This document shows, in pieces, positions 1 through 6,401 of a DNA stretch of 9,316 nucleotides; within the stretch, counting starts at the first letter, position 1; each line of letters opens with the position of its first letter. A program made the position numbers and the translations under genes. Source of the DNA: Chloroflexota bacterium (GTDB lineage Bacteria > Chloroflexota > Anaerolineae > Anaerolineales > VGOW01). The notes beneath the pieces are model-generated. The model was not told where the DNA came from. It did no database searches and saw only the letters and a list, made by a program, of their open reading frames with translations. The DNA lies in the NCBI GenBank assembly GCA_016215145.1, contig JACRLA010000350.1, positions 1-9,316 of the forward strand, in the 5' to 3' direction.

Positions 1-332
1 ATACCGGCTTTGGGGTGACGATCAAAAGCGGCGATCACTTCTTCGATCCAATTCGGTTCGACTTCGGTGTCGTTGTTGAGCAAAATTTTTATTTTGCCGT
101 TAGCGGCGATCAACCCGGCGTTGCACCCGCCGGTGAAGCCGCTGTTGTGATCGAGAGTGACTACTTTAACTTCGGGGTAGTCACGGGCAAGCAGTTCACG
201 CGAGTTGTCGCTGCTGGCGTTATCGGCGACGATGACTTCATGTTCACGATGCATTTGTGCACGAAGCGAATTGAGGCAGGCGGGGAGGAAGTGCGCGCCG
301 TTCCAGTTGGGGATGATCACTGATACAAACAT
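1..332 (-). CDS. Family 2 glycosyltransferase, N-terminal part (runs off left edge)
   Basis: The first 110 residues are visible; the rest lies beyond base 1. Translation from the ATG at 330-332 begins MFVSVIIPNWNG, the usual first strand of a GT-A nucleotide-sugar-binding fold. It continues with a VIVADNASSDNS segment (about residues 33-44), HNSGFTGGCNAG (62-73), and LLNNDTEV (84-91), where Asp88 sits at the place of the metal-binding DXD-type motif. This arrangement is typical of GT2 rhamnosyltransferase-like enzymes that move a sugar from an NDP-sugar to a lipid-linked or polysaccharide acceptor at the cytoplasmic face of the membrane. The donor and acceptor cannot be read from this part. 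It lies 78 bases downstream of an RmlD-type gene in the same direction, which fits deoxysugar or polysaccharide synthesis. There is no clear ribosome binding site before the ATG. The family call is firm; the rhamnose link is inference from the neighbour. Confidence 0.93.
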   Translation of the reverse strand, partial: MFVSVIIPNWNGAHFLPACLNSLRAQMHREHEVIVADNASSDNSRELLARDYPEVKVVTLDHNSGFTGGCNAGLIAANGKIKILLNNDTEVEPNWIEEVIAAFDRHPKAG

Positions 333-344
333 TCGTGGAGAGTT

Positions 345-421
345 TATGACAAGATGAAAGGGTGACAAGGTGATCTGAAAGCAAACTCATCTTGTCATCG
401 TGTCATCAAGTCATCTTGTCA
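345..421. repeat. Period-8 imperfect inverted repeat in intergenic gap
   Basis: The right half carries GTCATC at 394, 402 and 410 and GTCA at 418, exactly eight bases apart. The left half carries octamers in the opposite sense starting at 345, 353, 361 and 369 (tatgacaa, gatgaaag, ggtgacaa, ggtgatct). ATGACAAGATGA at 346-357 has its exact reverse complement at 387-398. A transcript could fold with 361-374 against 386-399 and, less well, 346-360 against 400-414, around a loop near 375-385. The TGA stop of the RmlD-type gene (411-413, read on the minus strand) falls inside the repeat. The sequence shows the structure; the function (terminator-like stem, RNA processing site, or a dispersed intergenic repeat) is unknown. 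Confidence 0.7.
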
Positions 422-1244
422 GGAATTCCTTCAACGCTTCTTCCCACCCTCTCAACCTAATGCCGAGTGCCGCGCCGCACAGATTGGTTAACGGTGTGAA
501 CTTGGGCGGGGTGGAGGGGCGAGGGAAATCGGCGAGGGTGATCGGTTCGATGGGGATGTGGGATCGATTCGTCAATTCGAGAATCTTTTGGGCATAGTCG
601 TAACGCGAACAGTAGCCTTCGTTGACCAAATGATAAATGCCGTATTGATGTGTGACGATCACTTTTAAAATTGCTTGCGCCAGATCAACGCCAAAGGTGG
701 GGCAAGCTACTTCATCGGTAACAACGCGCAGCTTGCCTTGCTCGTCGGCGAGTTGCTGAATTCGGTGGACAAAGTTGCGCCCACCCGCGCTGGTGAGCCA
801 TGAGGTGCGGACGATGTAATGCCGCGCGGCGATCTGTTGGGTGAATTCTTCTCCGGCGAGTTTGGAGTAGCCGTAGGGGTTGATGGGATTCGTTGAATCA
901 AATTCACGATAGGGTTGTGTGGTGTTGCCGTCGAATACTTCGTTGCTGCTGAGGTAGAGTATTTCGATGTTTTGTTCGGCGCAGGCGAGGGCGATGTTTT
1001 GTGTGCCGAGTCCGTTGATGCGGTAGGCGGTTTCGGGATCGCGCGCGGCGGCGTCCACGTTGGTGAAGGCGGCACAATGGATGACACAGGTGGGACGCTG
1101 CGCGGCAAAGGCGGCAGCCACTTGAGATCGATTCGTGATGTCAAACTCGGGCAGGTCGCCGCCGATCACATCATGATCACTTTTTGCTTGGCGAGCGATT
1201 TCTGATCCAAGTTGTCCTTTGATTCCGGTGATGAAGAGGCGCAT
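411..1244 (-). CDS. RmlD-type dTDP-4-dehydrorhamnose reductase family protein
   Basis: This 277-residue protein is an extended short-chain dehydrogenase. The Rossmann motif GIKGQLG is at residues 7-13, a CAAFTNVDAAARDPE segment at about 57-71, and the catalytic pair in YSKLAGE with Tyr126 and Lys128... spacing as written is Y-S-K, so the Y-x3-K pair is better read as Tyr124 (in PYGYSK) with Lys128. RTSWL is at 146-150 and the substrate-side CPTFGVDLA at 181-189. RmlD reduces dTDP-4-dehydro-L-rhamnose to dTDP-L-rhamnose with NAD(P)H, the last step of the pathway, in the cytoplasm. The usual STDYVFDG motif is SSNEVFDG here (99-106): Ser replaces Thr, and the Asp-Tyr pair is Asn-Glu, so the substrate may differ from rhamnose. 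Length is normal for the family. No rmlA, rmlB or rmlC is in view. The ATG at 1242-1244 has no clear Shine-Dalgarno site. The gene is followed by a glycosyltransferase, supporting a role in surface polysaccharide assembly. I leave the symbol blank because of the altered motif. Confidence 0.88.
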   Translation of the reverse strand: MRLFITGIKGQLGSEIARQAKSDHDVIGGDLPEFDITNRSQVAAAFAAQRPTCVIHCAAFTNVDAAARDPETAYRINGLGTQNIALACAEQNIEILYLSSNEVFDGNTTQPYREFDSTNPINPYGYSKLAGEEFTQQIAARHYIVRTSWLTSAGGRNFVHRIQQLADEQGKLRVVTDEVACPTFGVDLAQAILKVIVTHQYGIYHLVNEGYCSRYDYAQKILELTNRSHIPIEPITLADFPRPSTPPKFTPLTNLCGAALGIRLRGWEEALKEFLTR

Positions 1245-1260
1245 GTGGAATGTCGCGCCG

Positions 1261-1266
1261 ATTATA
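1261..1266 (-). promoter_or_regulatory. Possible -10 element upstream of the RmlD-type gene
   Basis: The minus strand reads TATAAT, a perfect -10 hexamer, 16 bases before the RmlD ATG and within the 32-base gap after the upstream gene. A transcript from here would have a leader of about ten bases, which fits the lack of a Shine-Dalgarno site. No convincing -35 hexamer sits 16-18 bases further upstream, where the sequence still belongs to the previous gene. It may let the sugar genes be transcribed apart from the NERD-like genes, or be chance. Confidence 0.3.
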
Positions 1267-1276
1267 CCTGAGGCGA

Positions 1277-2110
1277 TCAGCGAAAGAGCAGAATGCGAAG
1301 GCGGACGAGCCAGCCGTCAAGTGATGCCCGCATGATCGGGGAGTTAATGTAGAGGAAGGCGATGATGAGACTGCTGAAGCAAAAGATGTTAACGCCGATG
1401 ATGGAGAGAAGGACTATCCACTGCGCCATGGAATAGCCGCGAATGCGTTTTTGACGGTAGTGGAAAAGTTTTTTCTGTTCGGGGGCGTGTTTGACGGATT
1501 GGGCGACGTCTTGCAGAAGATTGACAATGGTTTCGCAGTCTTCGTCGCTAAGCATGTCGTCGAATTTTTTGAGAGTGTGCGCGGCGTAGTCGTAGAGTTG
1601 GTCGCCTCGCAAGAGGGTGACGCCGATGGTTTCGGTGCGTTGTATGTGTGTCTTGGGGTTGACCGCGACGACGACGGGGATGACCCAGGGCAGGCGCACT
1701 CCTTTTTGTTGGAAGTGAGGGCCGATTATTTTACGGAAGGCTTCAATGTCTCCGCTTGTTTGAAGGATGGGGTTGGGGCTGCATCGCTTGAAGCGTTGTT
1801 CGCGGGTGCTGTAGATGAATAATTTGTAGCCATCTATTTTGAATAAGCCTTCGAAGTAGATGAACTCAATGACCCATATACCCTTAGGTCCAATGAGGAT
1901 CATGTCGGTATCGTGTTTGAGATGGGGTAGTGTCAGGTTACAAAAAAGCGTGTAGTCGTCGTCAAGATTGTCGTCGAGAATTTTAATGGCGGCATCTTCA
2001 CTATGAAGTGAGATTAACCAGTCTATGCCAAGCGCGCGGCGGGCGCGGCCTTTTTTGGGGGCGGGTGTGCCGTCGGGGTCGCGGAATTGGGAGTGGTGGA
2101 TGAGGCGCAT
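1277..2110 (-). CDS. NERD-like membrane-anchored protein, copy A (partly degenerate active site)
   Basis: This 277-residue protein has no assigned function. Residues about 38-152 follow the NERD (nuclease-related domain) pattern: an acidic helix (SEDAAIKIL), a strand CNLTLPHLKHDTDMILIGP, then GIWVIEF, and later a strand WVIPVVVAVNPKT (142-153). NERD proteins belong to the PD-(D/E)XK nuclease superfamily, whose signature is an Asp, then Glu-x-Lys. Here Asp69 and Glu82 are kept, but the Lys position (84) is Ile, so cleavage is doubtful. Residues about 229-255 form one hydrophobic membrane segment (WIVLLSIIGVNIFCFSSLII), leaving a long cytoplasmic N-terminal part and a short tail. It is a paralogue of the next gene upstream: by hand count the first 110 residues are about 55% identical without gaps. 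No Shine-Dalgarno site is obvious at the ATG (2108-2110). The fold call is from pattern memory, not a profile search; the job of the protein is unknown. Confidence 0.75.
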   Translation of the reverse strand: MRLIHHSQFRDPDGTPAPKKGRARRALGIDWLISLHSEDAAIKILDDNLDDDYTLFCNLTLPHLKHDTDMILIGPKGIWVIEFIYFEGLFKIDGYKLFIYSTREQRFKRCSPNPILQTSGDIEAFRKIIGPHFQQKGVRLPWVIPVVVAVNPKTHIQRTETIGVTLLRGDQLYDYAAHTLKKFDDMLSDEDCETIVNLLQDVAQSVKHAPEQKKLFHYRQKRIRGYSMAQWIVLLSIIGVNIFCFSSLIIAFLYINSPIMRASLDGWLVRLRILLFR

Positions 2111-2176
2111 CGGGCGGCTTCTGGGTGTTAGGGATGGGTAAGTGCCGCCAATTTTATAACAAGATGTCGGTTACGC

Positions 2177-3001
2177 TTAACGAAGCAAATCTAGGGTTTG
2201 ATTCCACAGAGTTAACAACATCGTTTGCAAAGTGGGGGTCTGATAAATACGGACTCCGATTGCGCCGAGAATTAAACAGAAGGTGAGCATCATGCTGATG
2301 AGAAGAATCCATTGGCTGGTTGTTAAACCGAAGTGCTGCGTTTCGGGGCGGGTGAAAGTTTTCTTTTGTGGCGGCGCGGGTTCGACTAACCGCGTTGTGG
2401 TTTTGACCAGCGTAATGATCGTTTCTAGTTCCTCTTCACTGACGATGTCATTAAATTTTCTGACGGTGCGCGCGCTGAATTCGTAGAAGTCGGCGGGGCG
2501 CAGGATCGTGGTTGTCACCATATCGGCAAGTTGCAAATTGGTTTTGGGATTGAACAGGATGATGACCGGGATGAGCCACGGCAGGCGAATGTTTTGTTTA
2601 TTGAGTGATGGCTCGAGGGCTTGGCTCAGTGCGGCGGCGGCTTGATGCGTTTCGGCGATCACGTCGGGTCTGCATCGCTTGTAGCGTTGTTGTTGGGTGC
2701 TGTAAGCGAACAATCTGGCGCCGTCGGTTTTGTAGAGTCCTTCGAGGTAGAAGAATCCAAAGACCCATATCCCCCGTCGGCTGAATAAGATCATGTCGGT
2801 TTCGTGCGGTATCTGCGGCAAGGTGAGGTTACAGATCAGCACGTACTCATCGCCCAAGTTTTCGGCGAGGCTTTTGATGAGGGTATCTTCGTGTTGCAGC
2901 ACTTGCCGCCAGTCGGGCCCGAGTGCCTGTCGCGCGGCTTTGCTGTCTTTGGTGATGGCGCCGTCTGAATCTCTAAAGGGTGAATAGTGGATGATGTGCA
3001 T
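2177..3001 (-). CDS. NERD-like membrane-anchored protein, copy B (strongly degenerate active site)
   Basis: This 274-residue protein is co-linear with its downstream paralogue: the same N-terminal opening (H-S-x-FRD-x-DG), the NERD-like core at about 38-152, the FKRC/YKRC element near 107-110, and one membrane segment at about 229-252 (WILLISMMLTFCLILGAIGV). The putative catalytic Asp69 remains (HETDMIL), but the Glu position 82 is Gly and the Lys position 84 is Phe (GIWVFGFFYLEG), so nuclease chemistry is very unlikely. The conserved surface shared by both copies (NLTLP, TDMIL, RGIWV or KGIWV, EGL, YST..QR.KRC, LPW.IPV...NPKT) suggests a retained binding or scaffold role. It starts 8 bases after the stop of the phospholipase-like gene, so the two are very probably co-transcribed. 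The ATG at 2999-3001 has no Shine-Dalgarno site. Function is not known. Confidence 0.72.
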   Translation of the reverse strand: MHIIHYSPFRDSDGAITKDSKAARQALGPDWRQVLQHEDTLIKSLAENLGDEYVLICNLTLPQIPHETDMILFSRRGIWVFGFFYLEGLYKTDGARLFAYSTQQQRYKRCRPDVIAETHQAAAALSQALEPSLNKQNIRLPWLIPVIILFNPKTNLQLADMVTTTILRPADFYEFSARTVRKFNDIVSEEELETIITLVKTTTRLVEPAPPQKKTFTRPETQHFGLTTSQWILLISMMLTFCLILGAIGVRIYQTPTLQTMLLTLWNQTLDLLR

Positions 3002-3009
3002 AAATAGAT

Positions 3010-3747
3010 TCAGTCAGCACGCTGCGTGTACTCGGCAAGGATCGCCCGGCTTCGGGTGAAAGCGCTCTGGCGAAAATTTTCCAAAGCATCGGTCGAGACA
3101 AGATGAAATACTCGTTGGGTCATCTGAGTGGGTGATTGTAGCAAAGATTCAAAATCGCTCGGCGGGCGTTTCATGCGTTTGGCAAAGACCTCAATGGTTT
3201 GCGCCGCGCCGCCCTCTACGAGTTGTTCTGCTACAAAATCGCGCCAGTGCGATAACGCCGCGTCATTCAAGAATGGCAGCCAGTGATCGGGGTGTGCTTT
3301 TTTGAGCGACGCTCCTACGCCATTCGAGGCAAGAGCCGAACGATCCAATTCGTCCAAATAAATCCGCAAGATATTGTGGATGAAGAATCGTTCACGGGGT
3401 TTTTCCCATTTTGTTTCGTCTACAAAAATGGGTTCGAAGATGTCGGTGATCCACATTTGGTCTACGGCAAGGTGGCAAATGTAACCGGCAAGGAATGCTT
3501 GCTGCGCGCGCGTTACAGTCTTAAGGGAGGGATATTGGTTAAACATCACCTCCCACGCAGGTGTGGCATGGCGCATGGGGACTTCAAAGAAGTGAGTCGA
3601 CTCGCGCGATTGCCCCGCCACGTTTTGCGCGTCGGGCGCAATGTTGCCCAAGTAGAAGGATCCCTGTTCATCCTGCAATAGAGGCGAGCAGGAATCTTCG
3701 GCGAGAAGTTCTTGGGCAAGGTGAAGGTGATAAAACGGTGTCGGCAT
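3010..3747 (-). CDS. Zinc-dependent phospholipase C-like protein
   Basis: This 245-residue protein matches the pattern of the zinc-dependent phospholipase C family (the Zn_dep_PLPC fold, an all-helical metal site). The likely ligands, in order, are His8 or His10 in the opening PFYHLHLAQELL, Asp39 in GNIAPDA (34-40), His52 in THFFEVP, and His92 and Asp96 in FLAGYICHLAVDQMW (85-99), with His124 a further candidate. Clostridial and Bacillus members cleave phosphatidylcholine outside the cell after export. This protein has no signal peptide, so it probably acts in the cytoplasm and may not be a lipase at all; many bacterial members of this family are uncharacterised. It is the first gene of the minus-strand cluster and is followed after 8 bases by the NERD-like pair. 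The ATG at 3745-3747 has no clear ribosome binding site. The family is fairly sure; substrate is open. Confidence 0.83.
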   Translation of the reverse strand: MPTPFYHLHLAQELLAEDSCSPLLQDEQGSFYLGNIAPDAQNVAGQSRESTHFFEVPMRHATPAWEVMFNQYPSLKTVTRAQQAFLAGYICHLAVDQMWITDIFEPIFVDETKWEKPRERFFIHNILRIYLDELDRSALASNGVGASLKKAHPDHWLPFLNDAALSHWRDFVAEQLVEGGAAQTIEVFAKRMKRPPSDFESLLQSPTQMTQRVFHLVSTDALENFRQSAFTRSRAILAEYTQRAD

Positions 3748-3777
3748 ATTTAGCGGATTAAGGGTAACACGCTCAAG

Positions 3778-3793
3778 TTTACACCTTTGTAAA
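3778..3793. promoter_or_regulatory. Palindrome in the divergent regulatory region (possible operator)
   Basis: TTTACA and TGTAAA flank a 4-base spacer in a perfect inverted repeat. It lies between the divergent phospholipase-like (starts at 3747) and FHA (starts at 3862) genes, about 30 bases upstream of the first and 15 bases upstream of the likely FHA -35. A dimeric repressor or activator could control both directions from here. The arms are short and AT-rich, so chance is possible. Confidence 0.3.
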
Positions 3794-3808
3794 AACTCTG
3801 TTCATTTG

Positions 3809-3837
3809 TTTGCATCCATTCCATAATTGCGTATACT
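3809..3837 (+). promoter_or_regulatory. Sigma-70-type promoter for the FHA gene
   Basis: The -10 hexamer TATACT (3832-3837) differs from consensus at one base. A -35 candidate TTTGCA (3809-3814, spacer 17) or TTGCAT (3810-3815, spacer 16) lies at the right distance. Transcription would start near 3844, giving a leader of about 18 bases that contains the ribosome binding site AGAGGAG. Confidence 0.65.
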
Positions 3838-3846
3838 TTAGCGACC

Positions 3847-3853
3847 AGAGGAG
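3847..3853 (+). promoter_or_regulatory. Ribosome binding site of the FHA gene
   Basis: AGAGGAG lies 8 bases before the ATG at 3862-3864 and fixes that start. Most minus-strand genes in this window have nothing comparable. Confidence 0.75.
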
Positions 3854-3861
3854 CTACTACT

Positions 3862-4434
3862 ATGCCATCGTTTCGATTAACCATGCGACAAGGACCGACT
3901 GTCGGAAAAAGTTTTGATCTCGCCAAAGATGTTATTACGCTTGGGCGTGACCTATCGAATGACATTGTGATCAACGACGCCGAGATGTCGCGTCATCATT
4001 CGCGTCTGACGCGGCAGGGGGCGCATTATGTCGTTGAAGATTTAGGCAGCACCAACGGCACGTTTGTTAATTCGTCACGGGTGAGTGGTCAATACACTCT
4101 TAACTTGGGCGACATCGTTAGCTTGGGGGATACGGTCGCAATGGTATTTGAAGGGATACCGACAGAGGCGGCGGCAACGATGGTCGGCAGTTTTGGCGCC
4201 TCGGTGATCACGGGGGAGCAGCCGCGCGCGCCTGTTGCTTCGTACACGCCCCCACCGCCGCCTCAATCCATTTCTGCGCCAGAGCCTATCAACGTCAGCG
4301 CGCCTAAAAGCAATCGCGGAATGATGATCGCCGGAGTCGGTTGCTTGGCGCTTATCTGCTGTGCCGCGAGTTCCGGAGCGTCTGTTTTCTTACGGTATGC
4401 CCCGCCGAGCTTTTGGAAATCAATCGGCTTCTAA
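3862..4434 (+). CDS. FHA-domain protein with C-terminal membrane anchor
   Basis: This 190-residue protein begins with a forkhead-associated (FHA) domain at about residues 4-97, a module that binds phosphothreonine peptides. All hallmark residues are present: Gly28-Arg29 (ITLGRD), Ser43-Arg44-His45-His46 (MSRHHSRL), and Ser63-Thr64-Asn65-Gly66-Thr67 (GSTNGTFVN). A proline-rich linker follows (about 121-148, including a run of PPPPP at 130-134), then basic residues and one membrane segment at about 153-177 (GMMIAGVGCLALICCAASSG), and a short tail. The FHA domain should therefore hang in the cytoplasm and recruit a phosphorylated partner to the membrane, probably in Ser/Thr-kinase signalling. 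No kinase or phosphatase gene of that kind is in the window. It is the only plus-strand gene, with its own promoter and ribosome binding site, and ends at two hairpins. The partner is unknown; the domain call is firm. Confidence 0.94.
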   Translation: MPSFRLTMRQGPTVGKSFDLAKDVITLGRDLSNDIVINDAEMSRHHSRLTRQGAHYVVEDLGSTNGTFVNSSRVSGQYTLNLGDIVSLGDTVAMVFEGIPTEAAATMVGSFGASVITGEQPRAPVASYTPPPPPQSISAPEPINVSAPKSNRGMMIAGVGCLALICCAASSGASVFLRYAPPSFWKSIGF

Positions 4435-4440
4435 CATCCA

Positions 4441-4471
4441 AACACCGAGTGTCTCGAAGACACTCGGTGTT
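4441..4471. repeat. Perfect 14-bp stem palindrome after the FHA gene
   Basis: AACACCGAGTGTCT (4441-4454) and its exact reverse complement (4458-4471) flank a 3-base loop CGA. The plus strand continues with only two more T residues (4472-4473) before GG, so as a plus-strand terminator it is weak alone; it precedes the stronger hairpin by 16 bases. It may be a first-stage terminator, a 3'-end protecting stem, or an intergenic repeat. Confidence 0.8.
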
Positions 4472-4487
4472 TTGGCAAGACAGCTAA

Positions 4488-4518
4488 AGAGACGCGATCA
4501 TCGCGTCTCTCTTTTTTT
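4488..4518 (+). terminator. Intrinsic terminator of the FHA gene
   Basis: A perfect 10-bp stem (AGAGACGCGA at 4488-4497 with TCGCGTCTCT at 4501-4510) and loop TCA are followed by C and seven T residues (4512-4518). This is a classic rho-independent terminator for plus-strand transcription. It ends one base before the stop codon of the convergent methyltransferase/reductase gene (4520-4522). On the minus strand the stem is followed only by TTTAGC, so ending of that transcript here would be less efficient. Confidence 0.88.
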
Positions 4519-4519
4519 G

Positions 4520-6382
4520 TCACACTTGTATCCTCACCAAATCAATAATCTCTGCCGCCAGATCGTACCGACCAAAGGGCGGCATGAGATATACCCCTTG
4601 CACCACTTCGCGCAATTCAATCAGTAACTCACTAGCAATTTTTATTCCTTCGATTGCGCCGTTCTCTCCCGCGCTTTCCATTCGCTGGCGCAACGACTCT
4701 GGAATGAAAATACCAGGCACTTCGTTGTGCATAAAGTTGGCGTGTTTGTTGTTGAAGAGCGGCATCACGCCCGCCAGCAAAGGCAAATTTAATTCGCCAT
4801 ACAGATCGCGGTAACGCTTTAAAAATTCACGCGCCATCGTCGTTTCAAAAATCGGTTGGGTCAGGGCAAAGTCGGCGCCCGCTTTGATCTTCTTGTGCAG
4901 AGTCTTGATCTCTTTATCGGAGTCAGGCGCACACAGGTTGACGGCGCACCCGACGAAGAACGAGGTGGGTTTGCCGATGTCCACACCCGCGTGATCCACG
5001 CCCACGTTGAATCCTTGCTTGATCAATTTGATCAAACCCGACGGCACCACGTCGTAGTTGTCGCTGGCGTTGGGGTAATCGCCAATCGAAGTGGGGTCGC
5101 CCATCATCACGAACACGTTGCGAATGCTGAGAGCGTGCGCCGCGAGCAGATCCCCTTGCACGCGCAACAAATTTCTTCCGCGTGTTGGGAAGTGCAAAAC
5201 CGTTTCGATCTTGGCATTGTCTTGCAGCAAGTGGCACACCGCCCAGGCGCTCATCCTCATGCGCGCCATCGGCGCATCCACCACGTTGACCACGTCCGCG
5301 CCCGCCTCGGAGAGCAGATGCGCGCCCGCCAAAAGTTTGTGAGTGGAGAAGCCGCGCGGCGGGTGCATCTCAACTCCGATCACAAATTGTTTCGCCGTCA
5401 ATTTCTGCGCGAGTTGAGTCGGTTGTTCGGCGGGCGATGTAGCTTCCTCTTTTTCAACAAATGAAACTGTGACGTGATCTTTGCGCGTTTTACTGCGCGG
5501 CGAATCCAGCGCGGCGCGCATGGCAGCGATATGATTCGGCGTGGTGCCGCAACAGCCGCCAACGATTGAGGCGCCCGCATCAATGTATGCCATTGCATAA
5601 TCGCCAAAGTATTCGGGCGTGGCGGGATACATGATGCGCGATCCGATTCGCTCGGGCCATCCGGCATTGGGCTTCACCAAAAATTTTGCCTCAGGCGCGG
5701 CACGCCGCATCACGTTGAGTAACCGTAACACCTGCGACGGTCCGCTCGAACAATTGATCCCGATCACATCCACACCCATCTTGGTTAATTCAATCGCCAC
5801 TTTTTTGGCGTTGTCGCCGAGCAAGGTCGTGTCGTCGCGGGTGAAGGTGATGCTGGCGATGAGCGGAATTTCTTTGTTCACGTCGCGCGCCGCTTTCACC
5901 GCTTCGGCAACTTCGTAGAGATCGCTCATCGTTTCGATCATGATTAGATCGACTCCGGCGCTGATCAAGGATTCGATCTGCTCACGAAACGCGGCGAAGG
6001 CTTGTTCCGGTTTCACCCGACCGAACGGAGCCAAGCGGGCGCCGAGTGGACCCACATCGCCCGCAATGAACACTTCTTTGAATGAGGCTTCCACCACGCG
6101 GCGAGCGAGAGTGACGGCGGCGGTGTTCATCTCTTTAACTTTATTCTGTAAGCCGTGCGCGCTTAGGCGATACTTGTTTGAGCCAAAAGTGTTCGTCAAA
6201 ATAATTTGCGCTCCGGCGTCAATGTAGGCGCGATGAATGTCGGCGACTACGGCGGGTTGAGTGGGACTCAACTCGTCGAAACATTTTTCGAACGAAATGC
6301 CGTGCGCGTGAATCATCGTCCCCATCGCGCCATCGGCGAGGAAAGGGGTGGTGTTGAGTCTTTGTAAGAGAGAGTTGGGCAT
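4520..6382 (-). CDS. Bifunctional homocysteine S-methyltransferase / methylenetetrahydrofolate reductase
   Basis: From the ATG at 6380-6382 this is a 620-residue fusion of the usual length for YitJ-type proteins. The N-terminal half (about 1-295) is a homocysteine S-methyltransferase barrel: LADGAMGTM near 15-23 and the zinc-binding cysteines Cys211 (GINCSSGP) and Cys277-Cys278 (GGCCGTTP). A charged linker follows (about 296-328). The C-terminal half (about 330-620) is a MetF-like flavin barrel: Glu338 in VEMHPPRG, Asp429 in MMGDPTS and Gln509 in LTQPIF correspond to the active-site Glu, Asp and Gln of the family, and it closes with MPPFGRYD. The reductase makes 5-methyl-THF, and the transferase methylates homocysteine to methionine, both in the cytoplasm. 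An earlier in-frame TTG (6434-6436) would add 18 residues and overlap the toxin gene; I prefer the ATG, where family similarity begins. It lies 19 bases after the PIN toxin stop and may share its transcript. metH lies further upstream on the same strand. Confidence 0.95.
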   Translation of the reverse strand: MPNSLLQRLNTTPFLADGAMGTMIHAHGISFEKCFDELSPTQPAVVADIHRAYIDAGAQIILTNTFGSNKYRLSAHGLQNKVKEMNTAAVTLARRVVEASFKEVFIAGDVGPLGARLAPFGRVKPEQAFAAFREQIESLISAGVDLIMIETMSDLYEVAEAVKAARDVNKEIPLIASITFTRDDTTLLGDNAKKVAIELTKMGVDVIGINCSSGPSQVLRLLNVMRRAAPEAKFLVKPNAGWPERIGSRIMYPATPEYFGDYAMAYIDAGASIVGGCCGTTPNHIAAMRAALDSPRSKTRKDHVTVSFVEKEEATSPAEQPTQLAQKLTAKQFVIGVEMHPPRGFSTHKLLAGAHLLSEAGADVVNVVDAPMARMRMSAWAVCHLLQDNAKIETVLHFPTRGRNLLRVQGDLLAAHALSIRNVFVMMGDPTSIGDYPNASDNYDVVPSGLIKLIKQGFNVGVDHAGVDIGKPTSFFVGCAVNLCAPDSDKEIKTLHKKIKAGADFALTQPIFETTMAREFLKRYRDLYGELNLPLLAGVMPLFNNKHANFMHNEVPGIFIPESLRQRMESAGENGAIEGIKIASELLIELREVVQGVYLMPPFGRYDLAAEIIDLVRIQV

Positions 6383-6401
6383 ATTTTTTTGTGGGAATGG
6401 G

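Noticed and set aside
15..323. Plus-strand reading frame of about 100 codons over the glycosyltransferase
   Set aside because: The minus strand gives a clear GT2 protein; the plus frame shows no motif.
386..421. CRISPR-like array from the repeated GTCATC units
   Set aside because: Units are 8 bases apart with 2-base gaps; there are no spacers of CRISPR length and no cas gene.
2113..2149. GGCGGC...GCCGCC pair in the gap between the two NERD-like genes
   Set aside because: Six-base arms 25 bases apart in GC-rich sequence are expected by chance.
4856..5464. Long plus-strand reading frame of 202 codons inside the methyltransferase/reductase gene
   Set aside because: It is antisense to strongly conserved MetF-like sequence and has no recognisable domain; its length comes from codon bias on the other strand.
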